DNA of 64,000 bases from Schizophyllum amplum (lineage: Eukaryota > Basidiomycota > Agaricomycetes > Agaricales > Schizophyllaceae). Positions within the stretch are counted from its first letter, which is position 1, and the number at the start of each line of letters is the position of its first letter. Below the pieces are notes generated by a model that made no database searches, was not told the origin of the DNA, and worked only from the letters and a program-made list of their open reading frames with translations. The stretch is from assembly GCA_007026445.1 (NCBI GenBank), contig VDMD01000024.1, positions 186,001-250,000 on the forward strand, written 5' to 3'. Below, piece by piece: positions 21,516 through 33,118 of this stretch. The position numbers and the translations under genes were made by a program.

Positions 21516-23040
21516 GTCGGGCATTCTTATGGGATAGTAGTTGCAGGCTTGATTGTGCCAACGGTTATGGAACGACGCCTCGCCAGCAGCTCAGCTAGGG
21601 CCCAGCGCTCAGCAGCGATAGATGATTGAAAAAACCGGGAGATCGAGGCTGCACGGTCACGTGATATGCAGGCCATTGTACTTAGCACGTGCTACTGTAC
21701 TTACTCACGAACTACTGGGAATACCTACTTATCAGGCTGGTGGCGGCTATCAGTACATAAGTACGTGAGTGGTCTGAACGTGAACGGTCATGAGGTCAGA
21801 CGCCCAATGACGCTTCGCGCCGACGCGCGCAATAATTCATGGGCGGCTGGTGGCGGCTCATCGGAGCCGCAACGTGGTGTGCCAGTGTCAATGGTCTACA
21901 GACTGCTGGAAATTGCTCGTCGTACTCGCGCGAGACATTGGCAACCGCCACTGATCACGGTACGAGGGCAGGCTCCATAGTGCCGACTTCGAAGTACATA
22001 TGTCGGCACCACATTCTGCTCGACCGCGCGAAATATTCTAGCGTAAACTTATACAATCATTAAACAAGGCGAGGCAGACGCTCACGAAGGCATCATTTGC
22101 GGAGGAAGGCATGATCAATACGCTGCCTGTAGCGCGGAGGGTAGCTCTACATGGCACGGATCGATCCGCACCTCATCTGCGGCTGCGAAGTCGCGCTCGA
22201 CGTCGAGATCAGGTTGCTACAGCTGCTGTATTCAGAAGTCATCCAGCTGCACTTCCTCCGCAGGTTCCTGGGGCTCAACCCACGGAGCGTTTCGTGTCCC
22301 TCTTTTCACAGAGACGGGACTCCGACTTCCCCTTGGACCAAAGCGAGCTACTATACTAGCAGCACGATACTTGGGATACCTGCTGGCGCTGTAGGTATCG
22401 AGTACAGCAGTATTTACTATTAGGCTATTGGCACAAAGGGCAGTGGTGAGTTCGTCAACTGTCGTGCTGAGATCCGACCTCGTGAGACGGCGTGCACTGT
22501 GTAGTCTGCTAAGAGGGACTATGCCGGGCTGCTGGGCACAGCGATAAGGTTCGACGTGCTCCGTCGCGCAGCTTACCCTCATGGGCTGCGTAGGGCGGAT
22601 AGGGCCGTTCCTGTTTAGGGACCTCCCCGAATAAAACCAACTTCCTTCCTTCCTTCCTTCCTGTACCTCGAGACTAAGTATAAAGCAATGTAATAGACGC
22701 TATTTGATCGGTTTGAAACTCGTCAGCAAACAGAACTTTTGACAAGGGACCCGCTTTCAGAACGTAGAATGTTTTGTTCGTCGAAGAAGTTGAAACTCGT
22801 TCTGCACTCACGGGCTGACTGCTATGGAGAGGCGCCCCACGGGCCAAAGGACGACGTAGACGCCTACTTACAAAGGCCTGACGTCAAGTTTCAACTGCGT
22901 CCGAAACGACGCTGTTTTCTTAGTTTTGACAGGGAAAAAGTTCTGAACGACAACCGAACACCAGGCTCTCGAGTCTCCACGGACACGGAAAAGATTACTT
23001 CTATGAGACTGACATGCTGAGTGGCACCCTTGCGGACGGT

Positions 23041-23760
23041 TATGCCGTTGATTCCGTAAATTTAATCATTTGCGTGCTACAAGTGATAATTTCGAGTGAC
23101 ACTACTACAAAGGGTCTTCGGACGCACATGTCAGCTGCCCGCACGAACAAGACAAGATGCCGCATGAGCAAGTAAGGCCCCGAAAACACAAGTGAACTCG
23201 CCGCGAACACAAGTGAACTCGCCGCAAACACAAGTGAAGCCGCCGAAAATACAAGTGAAAGTGCCGAAAATACAAGTGAGAGTGCCGAAAACTCATGTGA
23301 GGTAGTCCGCGTGAGCAAGTGAGGGATGCCGCACACACAAGTCAGCCTGCCGTACGACTAAGTCAACTGCGATAATATTTCAAATTAAGCACGTGAATAT
23401 CACGCTCTGTGACCGTGACCAATCCCAAAAAGGAAGGTATTTCACGAATTAGGGCCGTAGACATGCCAAGGGAAGTCGTTAACCTGTCTCTGCGGACCAC
23501 TGACTTAGTCGTACGGCAGGCTGACTTGTGCGATCGGCATCCTCACTTGCTCACCCAGCCTCCCCACGTGACTCATGCGGGCTACTTCACTTGTGTTCGC
23601 GGTTCTCACTTGTGTTTGCGGGCCACCTCACTTGTGTTTGCGGGGGCTCACTTGCTCGTGCGGCAGCTGAGATGCACGTTCCAAGACCCCTCATAGTGAT
23701 GTCACGCGAGATTTCCACTTGTGATACGCAAGTGATTAATTTTACGGAATCAACGGCATA
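23041..23760. mobile_element. 720-bp fold-back element, copy 2
   Basis: Same element as 1056-1775, with GACGGT on both sides (23035-23040 and 23761-23766). Differences are single-base indels, for example near 23323 and 23602. Confidence 0.8.
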
Positions 23761-24183
23761 GACGGTCATAGAACGCGGTCATTACCACTGGAACCTGCGA
23801 ACTGTGGGAAATTCCCCCATTTGACCCCCCCATTAATTGGGGAAAGTCCCACTGAGAACTGTGGAAATCCCACCGAAGGTGGGTGGACAGTCCACATTGT
23901 GGTGGGAAAACGATTCCCATAATTCATGACGCATTCCCCACAGTATTTTCCACCCATTTCAGGGGATTTTTCACTGTATTTAGGTGACCACCAAATGCGA
24001 GCTGTCCACGGGCGAGCAACTGTGGAATCGTTGTCCCCCTACTCTGTCATGACTTTCCCATTATTAGGAGGTGTATTTTCCGTACATTCTCGTGAGGCAT
24101 TACATGCATTAGGCATGGAAAATCAACAAATATGTATATATAATAATACACGCTATTCTATACGTTGCCGTTGCACTACCGGC

Positions 24184-25321
24184 TCAGACGTCGTCGGGGG
24201 CATCAGACAACTCGCTGCTGCTGTCTTCACCTGCGCTGACGCCGTCCTCCTCCTGATCACCGCCTGGGCCGTCCTCCTTGTCGCTCGGTGTTAAACCGCT
24301 CGGGCCTTCCATACGGTCGTCGTCGTTATCGTCGCGCAGTGCGTCAGGAAATGAGATACGCGAAGCAGCTCTGTCGCCATCGCTGTCGCTATCCTCGATC
24401 CGTAGGCGCTGTCGCAGCTGAGTCCGACGTACATCCTGGCCCTGGCGCTTGGCAGCAGCTCGCCTGCTCCGGGCCGACGACGGATTACGCTTCTGCCTCT
24501 GGTAAGCAGCCCACGAGTGATACGTGTCCTTCGCAATGACTTGTGTAAGCCATTGGCCCTTGAACTTGCGCAACTTCGGGGTAGGACTCCTCGACCTGGA
24601 TGGACTCATCAGTACTGAAATGTTACTGGCTAGATTATGCTACACGCACAGCATCGTAGAACTTGCCTATCTTGCGCGGCTTCGCAGCCCGCCAACCGCC
24701 GCCCTGCTTGAGGTCAGCAAGGAACATGTAGTCGCGGATTTTCTGGAGAAGATAAGCTATACATTCATGAAGCGCGCCAAGATGAACAGACCTGCCGTAA
24801 GTCCCGCCACTCTTCGTCACCCTCCTCGCCCGGGATTCCGAGAAGCTCACGCGCACGCATCATGGTGAAGCGGGATATGTTGTGCGGGCGGTCAACGGAG
24901 TCCGGCTCAATATCCTCTGACCGCGGCGCCATGGCCTGCTGGCGCACCGCGGCTTCGCCTGCGATGGCTTCGTCTCGCTGAGCCTTCAGACGCGCATTTT
25001 CCTCTGCAAAAAAGGCGGTGAGCACCAAGGTAGGTGTGGCGAAGCTCGCAACACACCTCGAAGACGTCGCACTTCATCGGTATCGTCGTCCTGTTCAACA
25101 TCCATATCGTCGCGTCCTTTGCGTCGATCGTTTCTCTTGCGAGCACGGCGTCTAGCGTCAGACACACGCCGAGCATCCTCAACGTCCCTCTGTACGTCGT
25201 CGGGCGCCCGGCGGTCCTCGGTGACTTTATCTGCGCTAGAACGGTTGCGATGAGATCTACGAGGTTCTTGGTTCTCCTTATTCTTCTTCTTGTTCCTGTC
25301 CTTGTCGTGCTGCCTAGCCAT
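24184..25321 (-). CDS. CACTA accessory coiled-coil protein, copy 2
   Basis: Divergent from the transposase and inside the element, so possibly a second transposition protein comparable in position to plant TnpA; that role is inference. Exon 1 (25321-25057) encodes a strongly basic/acidic N-terminus. An intron of 52 bp follows. Exon 2 (25003-24792) opens with a heptad-like EENARLKAQRDEAIAGEA coiled coil that continues directly from RRLR of exon 1, then RPHNISRFTMMRARELLGI. Exon 3 (from about 24741) reads KIRDYMFLADLKQGGGWRA. The last exon (to 24184) is Arg/Ser-rich (SPSRSRSPTPKLRKFKGQW) and ends in an acidic tail SSSELSDAPDDV. The exon 3-4 junction is uncertain: a 58-bp intron with donor GTTCTA keeps the frame. 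Family not recognised. Confidence 0.6.
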
Positions 25322-25738
25322 AGCGGAGGTCGGGCGGAGGGGAGTCGCGGCACGACGAGCATTTTATATGCAGAGATAAATATGGTGCACAAGACATGAT
25401 GGTCGTTAAGAACAAGACAGGGTTCAGGCAGCGATGCGCACATACTTCGTCATAAGTGGCGTCTCAATCAACATAGCCAAACAAGGGCGTGCTTCAGCGT
25501 CTAAGTTCCGACTTGGATAGGCTGGCTGCGCCTTGCAGCCCTGCATAAATTCCGTCATTTATTTGTCCCTTGCTCCACCTCGCAGTCATGCGAAATTTCC
25601 TTGCATGTGCCGTCGCTCGTGTCATCGAACTCTGACTTCAACTTTCACCTCGAAAATCCCTCGCCCGGCAGTAACTCCCCCCTGGACATCTCACAGTTCG
25701 ATTAAACACATTGAATATACGACCCATTGCACTACTCG

Positions 25739-28700
25739 ATGCCCCGTACACGACGATCGAAGCAACCTGCTCATGCGGGTGCGACGCTCAACTCAGTCGG
25801 GAGGAAGTCCGCCGGCATCTGCAGGGCAAGTCCTTGTCCAAGGAGTCGCTCGTTGCACGCGCACGCAATGTCGCCCGGAAGATGATCAAAAGGAAGGTGT
25901 CCAAGAAAGTGGCAGACAAGTCGTCTTCTGGACAGCACGACATGGCGATCGACGACGTACCACCAACGGCAACCAATCCCCCCGCCAATCACCTATCCTG
26001 CGAGGATGTTGACATGGACGCGATGGAGGAAGGATCCTCGACGGAGGATGCACCACCCCCCGCCTCAGTCCCATTCCCTAGCTCCGAGCCAGAGCCTGCG
26101 CGTGTCGAAGGCCATACCCATCGCGCGTCAGTAGACGGACCCGCCGCTGGCATCGGTGATCGAGCCGGTGTCTGGCGGACGCGATGCGAAACTATCGGCA
26201 GTACAAGCAGCCACGGCAGCACTGTGGACGGCGAGAGTGTTGACAGCAGCTTTGGCTTTTGGGGGGAAGTTTCGGATGAAGAAGAGGAGGACGCATTCCG
26301 CAACGCCACAACTGACGTGCCCCCTTGGCAGAGAGGCTTGTCGGCGACAGACATGCTTCGCGAAGATTTCGAAGCGGAGAGGGCTGAGCGCGGTACGTCC
26401 CCTATGTGTCTATGTCAATAAGCTGGGAACTCACCGGCAGTTGCGATTCAGGCCATCACATGTCACCGGATGACATGACAAACATTCGTGGCTTCAACTA
26501 CAAAGTCGATGCTGATCTGAGCGCAACATCCTACGATAAACTGCGTCGCGCATTCCCCTCCCTCAACGACCTTCTTACGCACCAGCGCCTCCAAACGCGC
26601 ATGGCATACCTGTCCGGCCTCCAGCCTGTCCGTTACCATTGCTGCGTCAACTCCTGCGTATGCTTCACCGGTCCCTACTCGTCGCTCACTCACTGCCCCT
26701 TCTGCAACGAGAACCGATACAATGCGAAGAATGGACCCCGCAATACATTCGACTACCTCCCGATCGTCCCTCGTCTTGCAGACATGTTCCTGGACGAGGA
26801 CTTGTCTTCGCGCATGCAGTATCGACACGACTACGAGTCGCGACCTGGGCGCACGGGTGATTTCTTCGACTCTCAGTTGTACGACGAGCTCCGAAAGCGC
26901 CACGTCACCGTCGAAGGTGAAGAGTTACCACATCGGTACTTCGAGCTGGAGACGGACATCGCCCTCGGTATATCCACCGACGGATTCTGCCCATTCAAGC
27001 GGCGCAAGCAGACGTGCTGGCCCATCATCGCCTTTAACTACAACTTGCCCCCAACCATTCGCTTTCGGCTCGAGAACATCATCTGCCTTGGTGTTGTTCC
27101 TGGCCCGAAGAAGCCCAAGGATTTCGACTCTTACCTCGTACCGCTCGTTGAGGAGCTGTATCAACTCAAGCGCGGCAGCACGGCCGCGTATGATGCTCGA
27201 AGACGCCGCCTCTTCTCGCTCCGAGCCTATTTGGTTCTCGTCTTCGGTGACATGCCCGCCATCTCCATGCTCATGCGGATGAAGGGTCATAACGGCATAT
27301 CCCCCTGCCGTGCCTGTCGTATCCGCGGTGTCCGGACAGACGGTTCGAAGACGCACTATGCACCACTTCACCGTAAACATGACCAGTCGTATGATCCGCT
27401 ACACCTCCCTCTGCGCACTCACGATACGATGATGCGACATGCGCTACAAGTTGCGGATCCCGATATATCGGGAGCGGAGAGTAACCGACGCGCGAAACGC
27501 TATGGCATAACCGGTGTACCCCTTCTCTCAACGGTCTCTAGTCTGTCCTTCCCCGCGTCATTCCCCCACGACTTCATGCACCTTATCGAGAACATCGTAC
27601 CCAGCCTCGTCGCGATGTGGACCGGGTCGTACAAGGATATCGTAGGGGGCTGCACAGACTACGTGATTGTGGGGACGGTATGGGAGGCCATTGGTGATGC
27701 GTGCACAAACTCAGGCAGCACCACGCCTTCCGTCTTTGGTGCTCGCGTGCCCAATATCCACACGCAGCGCTACCAATTTACGGCAGAGAACTGGATCGTA
27801 TGGTCAACATTACTTGGTCCCGTCCTTCTCCGCGGACGGTTCAGGCGGCCCGTCTATTATGATCATTTTGTGCAGCTCGTCGAGCTCATCAATGCATGCA
27901 TGCAGCTCGAGCTAAGTGACGAGGAGATTGACAAGATTGAAGCTGGTATGGCTGCATGGGTGCAGAGATACGAAAAGTACGTTGGAATCTCGAGCATGGC
28001 TATGCAAATGCACTGACAATCGAATTTCTGGCAGACTCTACTACCAATACAAGAAGGATCGTCTTGCCGTGTGCACTCTGCCTATTCACGCGCTCCTACA
28101 CGTCGCTCAGGACATCCGCCACGCGGGCCCTGTTTGGTGCTACTGGGCATTTCCGATGGAGCGGTTTTGCGGCGCCCTCGGCCGCTCAATCAAGAATCCG
28201 AAGCATCCCTATGTCAGCCTGGCCCATCGTGTGCGTGATGTGGCACAGCTGAATCAGCTGAAGCTGGTCTACGGCCTTGCGAGGGAGCTTGACCTGACGG
28301 ATGATCATGAGATGGATGTAACGGGCCAGCGGTTCGAGGAATGTATGTTCCCTCATTTGGATTTTGAGGTCAGATCTAACTCAGTGTCCAGATCCTGACA
28401 TCGCTCTGGTGAAGCCATCGCGCGAGCTTCCGATTTCCGAGTCATTGCGCGGCTCAATCGCATCGCACTTGGCTACTGTCTACGACTCCACGGCTGCCCA
28501 AATGCGCAAATTCGTCCCCAGATCGCTCCGGCATTGGGCAAGATTCAAGATTATCGACGGCGACAGCGTCAATGCGTCCGAGCTTGTCCCGGCCACTGCG
28601 GAGACTCGCGACGCAACCTTCATCCGTGTATGTGAAGATCCACTTTGCTAGAATCTTATCGCAGGCCTCACCCGCTTCCCAGTATACATTGGACGTTGAT

Positions 28701-29051
28701 ATTCACCGTCGGAACCGCGCTCGAGCTCCACAATTTGAGCGGCGCGCTTTCTACGGCCGTGCCCTCCGTTTCTTTGAACTTCAACTACCAGCACATTTCC
28801 CTCATCACGACAAACAGACAACACTCGTACTCGCCCAGATCTCCTGTTGTGATATCAGCGAGGAGGGAGGAGTCCTCTACTACAACCACAACGCTGCGCA
28901 ACCCACCGAAATAATCGATGTCGGTCAAATTGACTGCTTAGTCGCTCGTATCCAGGACAGCAGACGTTGGGCAATCGCAGAGCGGCCAGCAGCCGCGGAG
29001 AAGGTGGATTTTGCGTCGGAACTGCGCGATCTAGCACCGGGGACTCGCTAA
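25739..29051 (+). pseudogene. Tnp2-family CACTA transposase, copy 2 (frameshift near start)
   Basis: Identical to 3748-7061 except for one missing G near 25766 (GAAGCAACCTG versus GAAGCAGACCTG), nine codons after the ATG. Translation from the normal start therefore leaves the frame; the correct frame is open upstream only from an unrelated start near 25711. Remaining exons correspond to 26452-27976, 28035-28342, 28392-28627 and 28665-29051. If the missing base is a consensus error the gene is intact. Confidence 0.8.
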
Positions 29052-30234
29052 TAGGTGAGATACTATTCCGCTGTGCTTGTGAGTCCATTGCTCACAAAAC
29101 ACGCGGATCACAGCCGTGCAACTCGCGGACTCGAGATATCTCAGTGCTCGCTGCCGTCGGTGTTGTTGGCTACGTCACAATTCTACGTGACTAGTGTGCA
29201 CGCAACGACATCAAGCGACAGCTACCGACCCACTGCTTTGCGTTGCGCGGTCGACCGCGTTGTCGCCCTCTGTACCACATTGTCATCACTGGCGCACATC
29301 AACTTCGCAAACACGCAGCACCTTCCGCGCCACTCCCAACACGCAGTTCAGCGACTTGTCAGTTGGTCCGTAGGTAAGTCATTATTGCACTTTTGGGTGT
29401 GGTGTTACGCTTCCGTTGTGCGGTGGCGGCTGCGCCGTGTTGCGCTTTCCGAAGTAACTGCCGAACTGACGCCCCTATATCATAGGTTACTACCCTCGTA
29501 TTCTTCGCCCTTTATCGCGTCCGAGTCCTGCACGCCTATACTGGTTGTGAGTAAAAGTATGCCGTCCTTTTGCACATATTCAAGACTTTAAGTAGCTTTC
29601 GTGCGGCGTGCGGCACCATGACCGGGCTCTCGGGCGACATGGCATCATCGCGGCGGACGGCGCGTGCCTCGTCTTCGACGCTGACGGCACGATCTCGAAT
29701 CGACTTCCTCGTTCTCGCCTGCACTTCGACCAGCCAGTTCCGAGCACGCGCTCATTTCATAGCGCGCAGGATATGCGGGATGACGACGGAAAACTGCCGT
29801 GGGCACTTAATGAGGGGGGTGGGGTGTCTTTGAAGGGTGGTTTTTCATCGCAAACGGTCTCAGATATCCCGCGCCTCATAGCTGTACTACGTTGCGTGGA
29901 AATTCCACATGAATCGTGGATTTTCCCATGCCTCTCAAAACTTTGATTTGAACCATGATGTGGGAAAAAAATGCACACCAGCAAAAAGTGGAATTTCCTA
30001 CGTCGCAGGGGAATTGGTATCCCCTAGAAGTAGGGGGAATCCAGGATTTCCACGAATTCTAGGGGAAATTACCACAGTTCGTGCTCTCCAGTGTACACGC
30101 TCGATGATCGCAGACGCATTTCGATTCGTGAGGCAAATACAGTCCGCGATACCAGGCAGCTCTAGCGGTACCGACGTAGTCCAAAGTCCCAAAGGCGTCA
30201 AGGGTCATGATAGCTACGCGAGCCACAAAAGGGC

Positions 30235-32817
30235 TTAGTCGTAACACAGAATGAAAATTTTGCCCTCCCGCACGCTCAGGACGACGGCACCCTGGCTTTG
30301 GTCGATGTTGATCGTCTCCACATCGTTGAGGTCGAGCTCCTTCGGCACCTCAAGCGTGCGCACCTGCCCCTCTGCAGGTCGCCGCTCCCCGTCATTCGCT
30401 TCGTCCCCGTGCCCATCGTCCCCGTGGTCATCATCGAACAGCGGGAACGTGACAAAGCGCAGGCGCTTCGCCTGGTCTTCTGCGGGGACGTCCTCGCCCC
30501 CGTCGACGTCGACGGGTGAATCAGCCGCCTCAACGTTGAGGTCGGCTTCTGCCTCCGCTTCCCTCTCATCCCCCTCCGCGTACTCCAGCCAGACCGCGTG
30601 TCCCAAAGTCGACCGCGACCAGCGGGCGCTGTCTCTCCGAACCCGGCAGCTGCGTCTCATCGTCGCCCTCTGCGACACACACCACATCGAACGGGCTGCT
30701 CACGTACCACATCTGCATCGGCACGTCCTCGCCCTCCTCCCGCTGGCCATCCTTCGCCGCATTCGGATCCACTTCGCCTTCGAGCGGCCGCCAGTCCGTG
30801 TCCGCGCCCTCTAGCCGCTTAGAACCCTCCGCGGGGAGTTCGTCGTCCTTGGGCGCGCCCGCGAGACGCACCGGACACATGGGAACGCGGAAATAGTGCT
30901 GCGCGAGCACGAAGCGGGCACGGCCATAAACGTCCTGCGATACGAGCAGGCAGACGGTACAGCTCACGCGTGGGATGCCCGGCAGACTCGGCCACCACTG
31001 ACGCACAAAGTGTACCGACTCGGGGTACCAGTGTGGGAAAGGGAAGGGATTCCGAGCACGCCCGTGGCGAGCAAGCAAGGCAGCAGATGCGCTTAGGGGG
31101 ACGTCTGGCGGCGCGTCCGAGAGCGGTTCCGTGGCAACATCGTCGTCAGGGAAGGGATCACCCGTCTCCTCAGTCTCATCGCGTTCCGTGGCGCCGTCGT
31201 AGTTGACCGAGTTCGCGGAATTGAGATCAAATTCCAGATCGAGCAGGGCATAGGGCGAGGGCGGTTCGACCTGCGAAGGCAGGTCGATATTTGGCGGGAG
31301 AGGGATAGATGTCGGCTGTGTGCCTATGTCCACTAGGGCGTACATTGGCATGATGGAGGACGAAGGTAGATGGCTTATAGTCCGAGAGAGGGGAGAGCGA
31401 GGCATTGGAGGCGGTTGGGGAGGCTGGTGTCTGATGTGGTGGCGGTAGCGGAGGATCGGCGTTGCGGTCAGGGACTTCCGAGGCAGGAAAGGTGAATGTC
31501 TTCGACACCGTCAAGGCCGGCCGCAAGTCGCCTACAATATGTGGCGCGGAGGACAGACAGCGGCTGTGGGTCTGCAGCAGCGATATGGGGTAGAAGTGTT
31601 GATATGCGGTGTCGCTGTCCTCCGAGTGAATGACGACGTTCCGCTCAAAAAGGATACATGACCAGTTTGAGGACATGTCCTGCGGCCGATCAGCGAAAGG
31701 CGGATATCCCACAGTTTTCCTACGCACACATTCGATCCCAGTGTCGATGAAGACGTACTCGTCCTTGTCCCAATCCAGCAGCACATACAGCCCGATGTTG
31801 TTCGTCCGCGCGATGTATATGAATGCCGAAAGCAGCCGAGCTGGGGGATCCAATACTGGAGAGAGTGAGCTGGCAAATCTTATGAGCAGGGAGTGCTTAC
31901 AGAAGACGTTCATAACGACCCCCATGGTCCTGAACTTGGATACGTGCCGGAAATCCGGGGGGACAGTAGGATCGCCCGAAGGCGCCTCCGAGAAGTCAAG
32001 CCGCATAAGAATGAACTCCATTACTCGGTCATCTTCGTGCCTGAGCGCCTGTATGAGGATGTACTCCTTCATGAATAGATCTTGCACTCACGTCCCAGAT
32101 AACAGTCGGGCCATGGTGAAATACACTGTCTGCTGCTCGAACTCGACGCGGCACTTCCAGAGCTCCCACTTCTCTTCGGGAATCCACTGCGCGAGGCACG
32201 TGTCGGAACGTACGTCCCAGCAGACAACCTTTCCGCTTTTTGTTGCGCAGAGGGTGTAGCTGGACGTGATCGGTGACAGCCAGTCGATTTCCTCGTCAGG
32301 GGGCGTCGACACAATGGTATACCACTTGCGCTCGCCGCGTAAATTGACCGCCTCTGCGCTGGGGGAACTTGCACGGCCGCCACCAACGGGGCGGGGCCCT
32401 CGTAGACGCCACGCCGACTCGTAGTGCGCCGCCTGCTGCACGGAGCGTATAAGCTGGCTCGTCGTAAGATCCGAGACGCGCTGGAAGCCCTTGAGGGGCA
32501 GCGCGCGACACCGTCGCAGGAGATCGTTGGCGAATCGGCGGTAGACCGGACGCGTCGAGCAAAAGCCATGGAGGGGCTGACATGTCTAACAAGGTGCCTC
32601 AATACAAGGGCTCAGTCATGCATTGTACACCACGCACCATGCCCAAGCTGGTCAAACCTTCGACGTCGAGGAACGAGGCGATATGAAGGAGCACATCGTA
32701 GGGGAGGCGCTGGAGGCCGATGCGCTCCTGATCTTGCGAACGGCAATGCCTTGGAGACGCCAGGGCCGGTGAAAGCGAGCGCATGAAGGCGAAGGACAAG
32801 CCTAATAAATCGATCAT
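30235..32817 (-). CDS. F-box protein with a large C-terminal region
   Basis: A substrate-recruiting subunit for an SCF ubiquitin ligase, judged by the N-terminal F-box: LQRLPYDVLLHIASFLDVEGL, joined by a 52-bp intron (32637-32586, donor GTGCGT) to TCQPLHGFCSTRPVYRRFAND. The middle region has beta-propeller-like strands (GKVVCWDVRSDTCLAQW). The C-terminus (LDLNDVETINIDQSQGAVVLSV then REGKIFILCYD) is typical of large Agaricomycete F-box proteins. Further introns lie near 32090 and 31900. Two single-base frame breaks are suspected, near 31350-31380 and near 30600 (VAVDFG to HAVWLEY). The start may be 32817 or the internal Met at 32784. The target is unknown. Confidence 0.7.
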
Positions 32818-33118
32818 GCGGCCACCCGGAATCCGGCCGGCGCGTCATTCATAAGCTTGTCCCTTCTGGGCGAACAAAGAAGTAAAGGCTGCTACTACAG
32901 TACTTGTGTAGCTAGATACAGGAAGTAGGAATTGAGTGGGCTGTAAGCGCAAGCAATCATGCCCGAGTATAGGTAGATTGAGTACCTGAACAGTACGCAC
33001 CTATGCAACAGCTGGTACAACGAGCGAAGTCGATGAGCGCTTAAGACCGTTATAGAAACTCGCTATAGCAAAGCACAAGTTGAACTTGTACAGAGATAAG
33101 CAGGATACTTGGTTACTA

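Larger units (their letters stand above)
21987..30093 (+). repeat. 8.1-kb duplicated segment, copy 2
   Basis: Direct repeat of 1-8103. It begins inside a 7-bp inverted repeat (GTGCCGA 21980-21986, TCGGCAC 22003-22009), but since copy 1 starts at the window edge this may not be the border. It ends at the CACTA right terminus. The stretch 25766-29235 is identical to copy 1 over about 3.4 kb. Confidence 0.97.
23786..30093 (+). mobile_element. CACTA (En/Spm-like, Tnp2) DNA transposon, copy 2
   Basis: Length 6308 bp. The left terminus at 23786 is preceded by TAC (23783-23785) and the right terminus at 30093 is followed by TAC (30094-30096). This is a perfect 3-bp target duplication as expected for the CACTA superfamily, so this copy marks an authentic insertion site. 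It sits 141 bp beyond the 3' end of the F-box gene at 30235-32817. Confidence 0.95.

Noticed and set aside
21011..21598. 195-aa plus-strand frame with internal peptide repeats
   Set aside because: The repeats come from a DNA tandem repeat with a non-multiple-of-three difference between units; no recognised protein.
8104..21986. A bacterial-style composite transposon moving the exporter and esterase genes
   Set aside because: There is no outer target duplication: the left side of copy 1 is shared with the left side of copy 2, and CACTA elements are not known to move this way. A tandem duplication explains the borders better.
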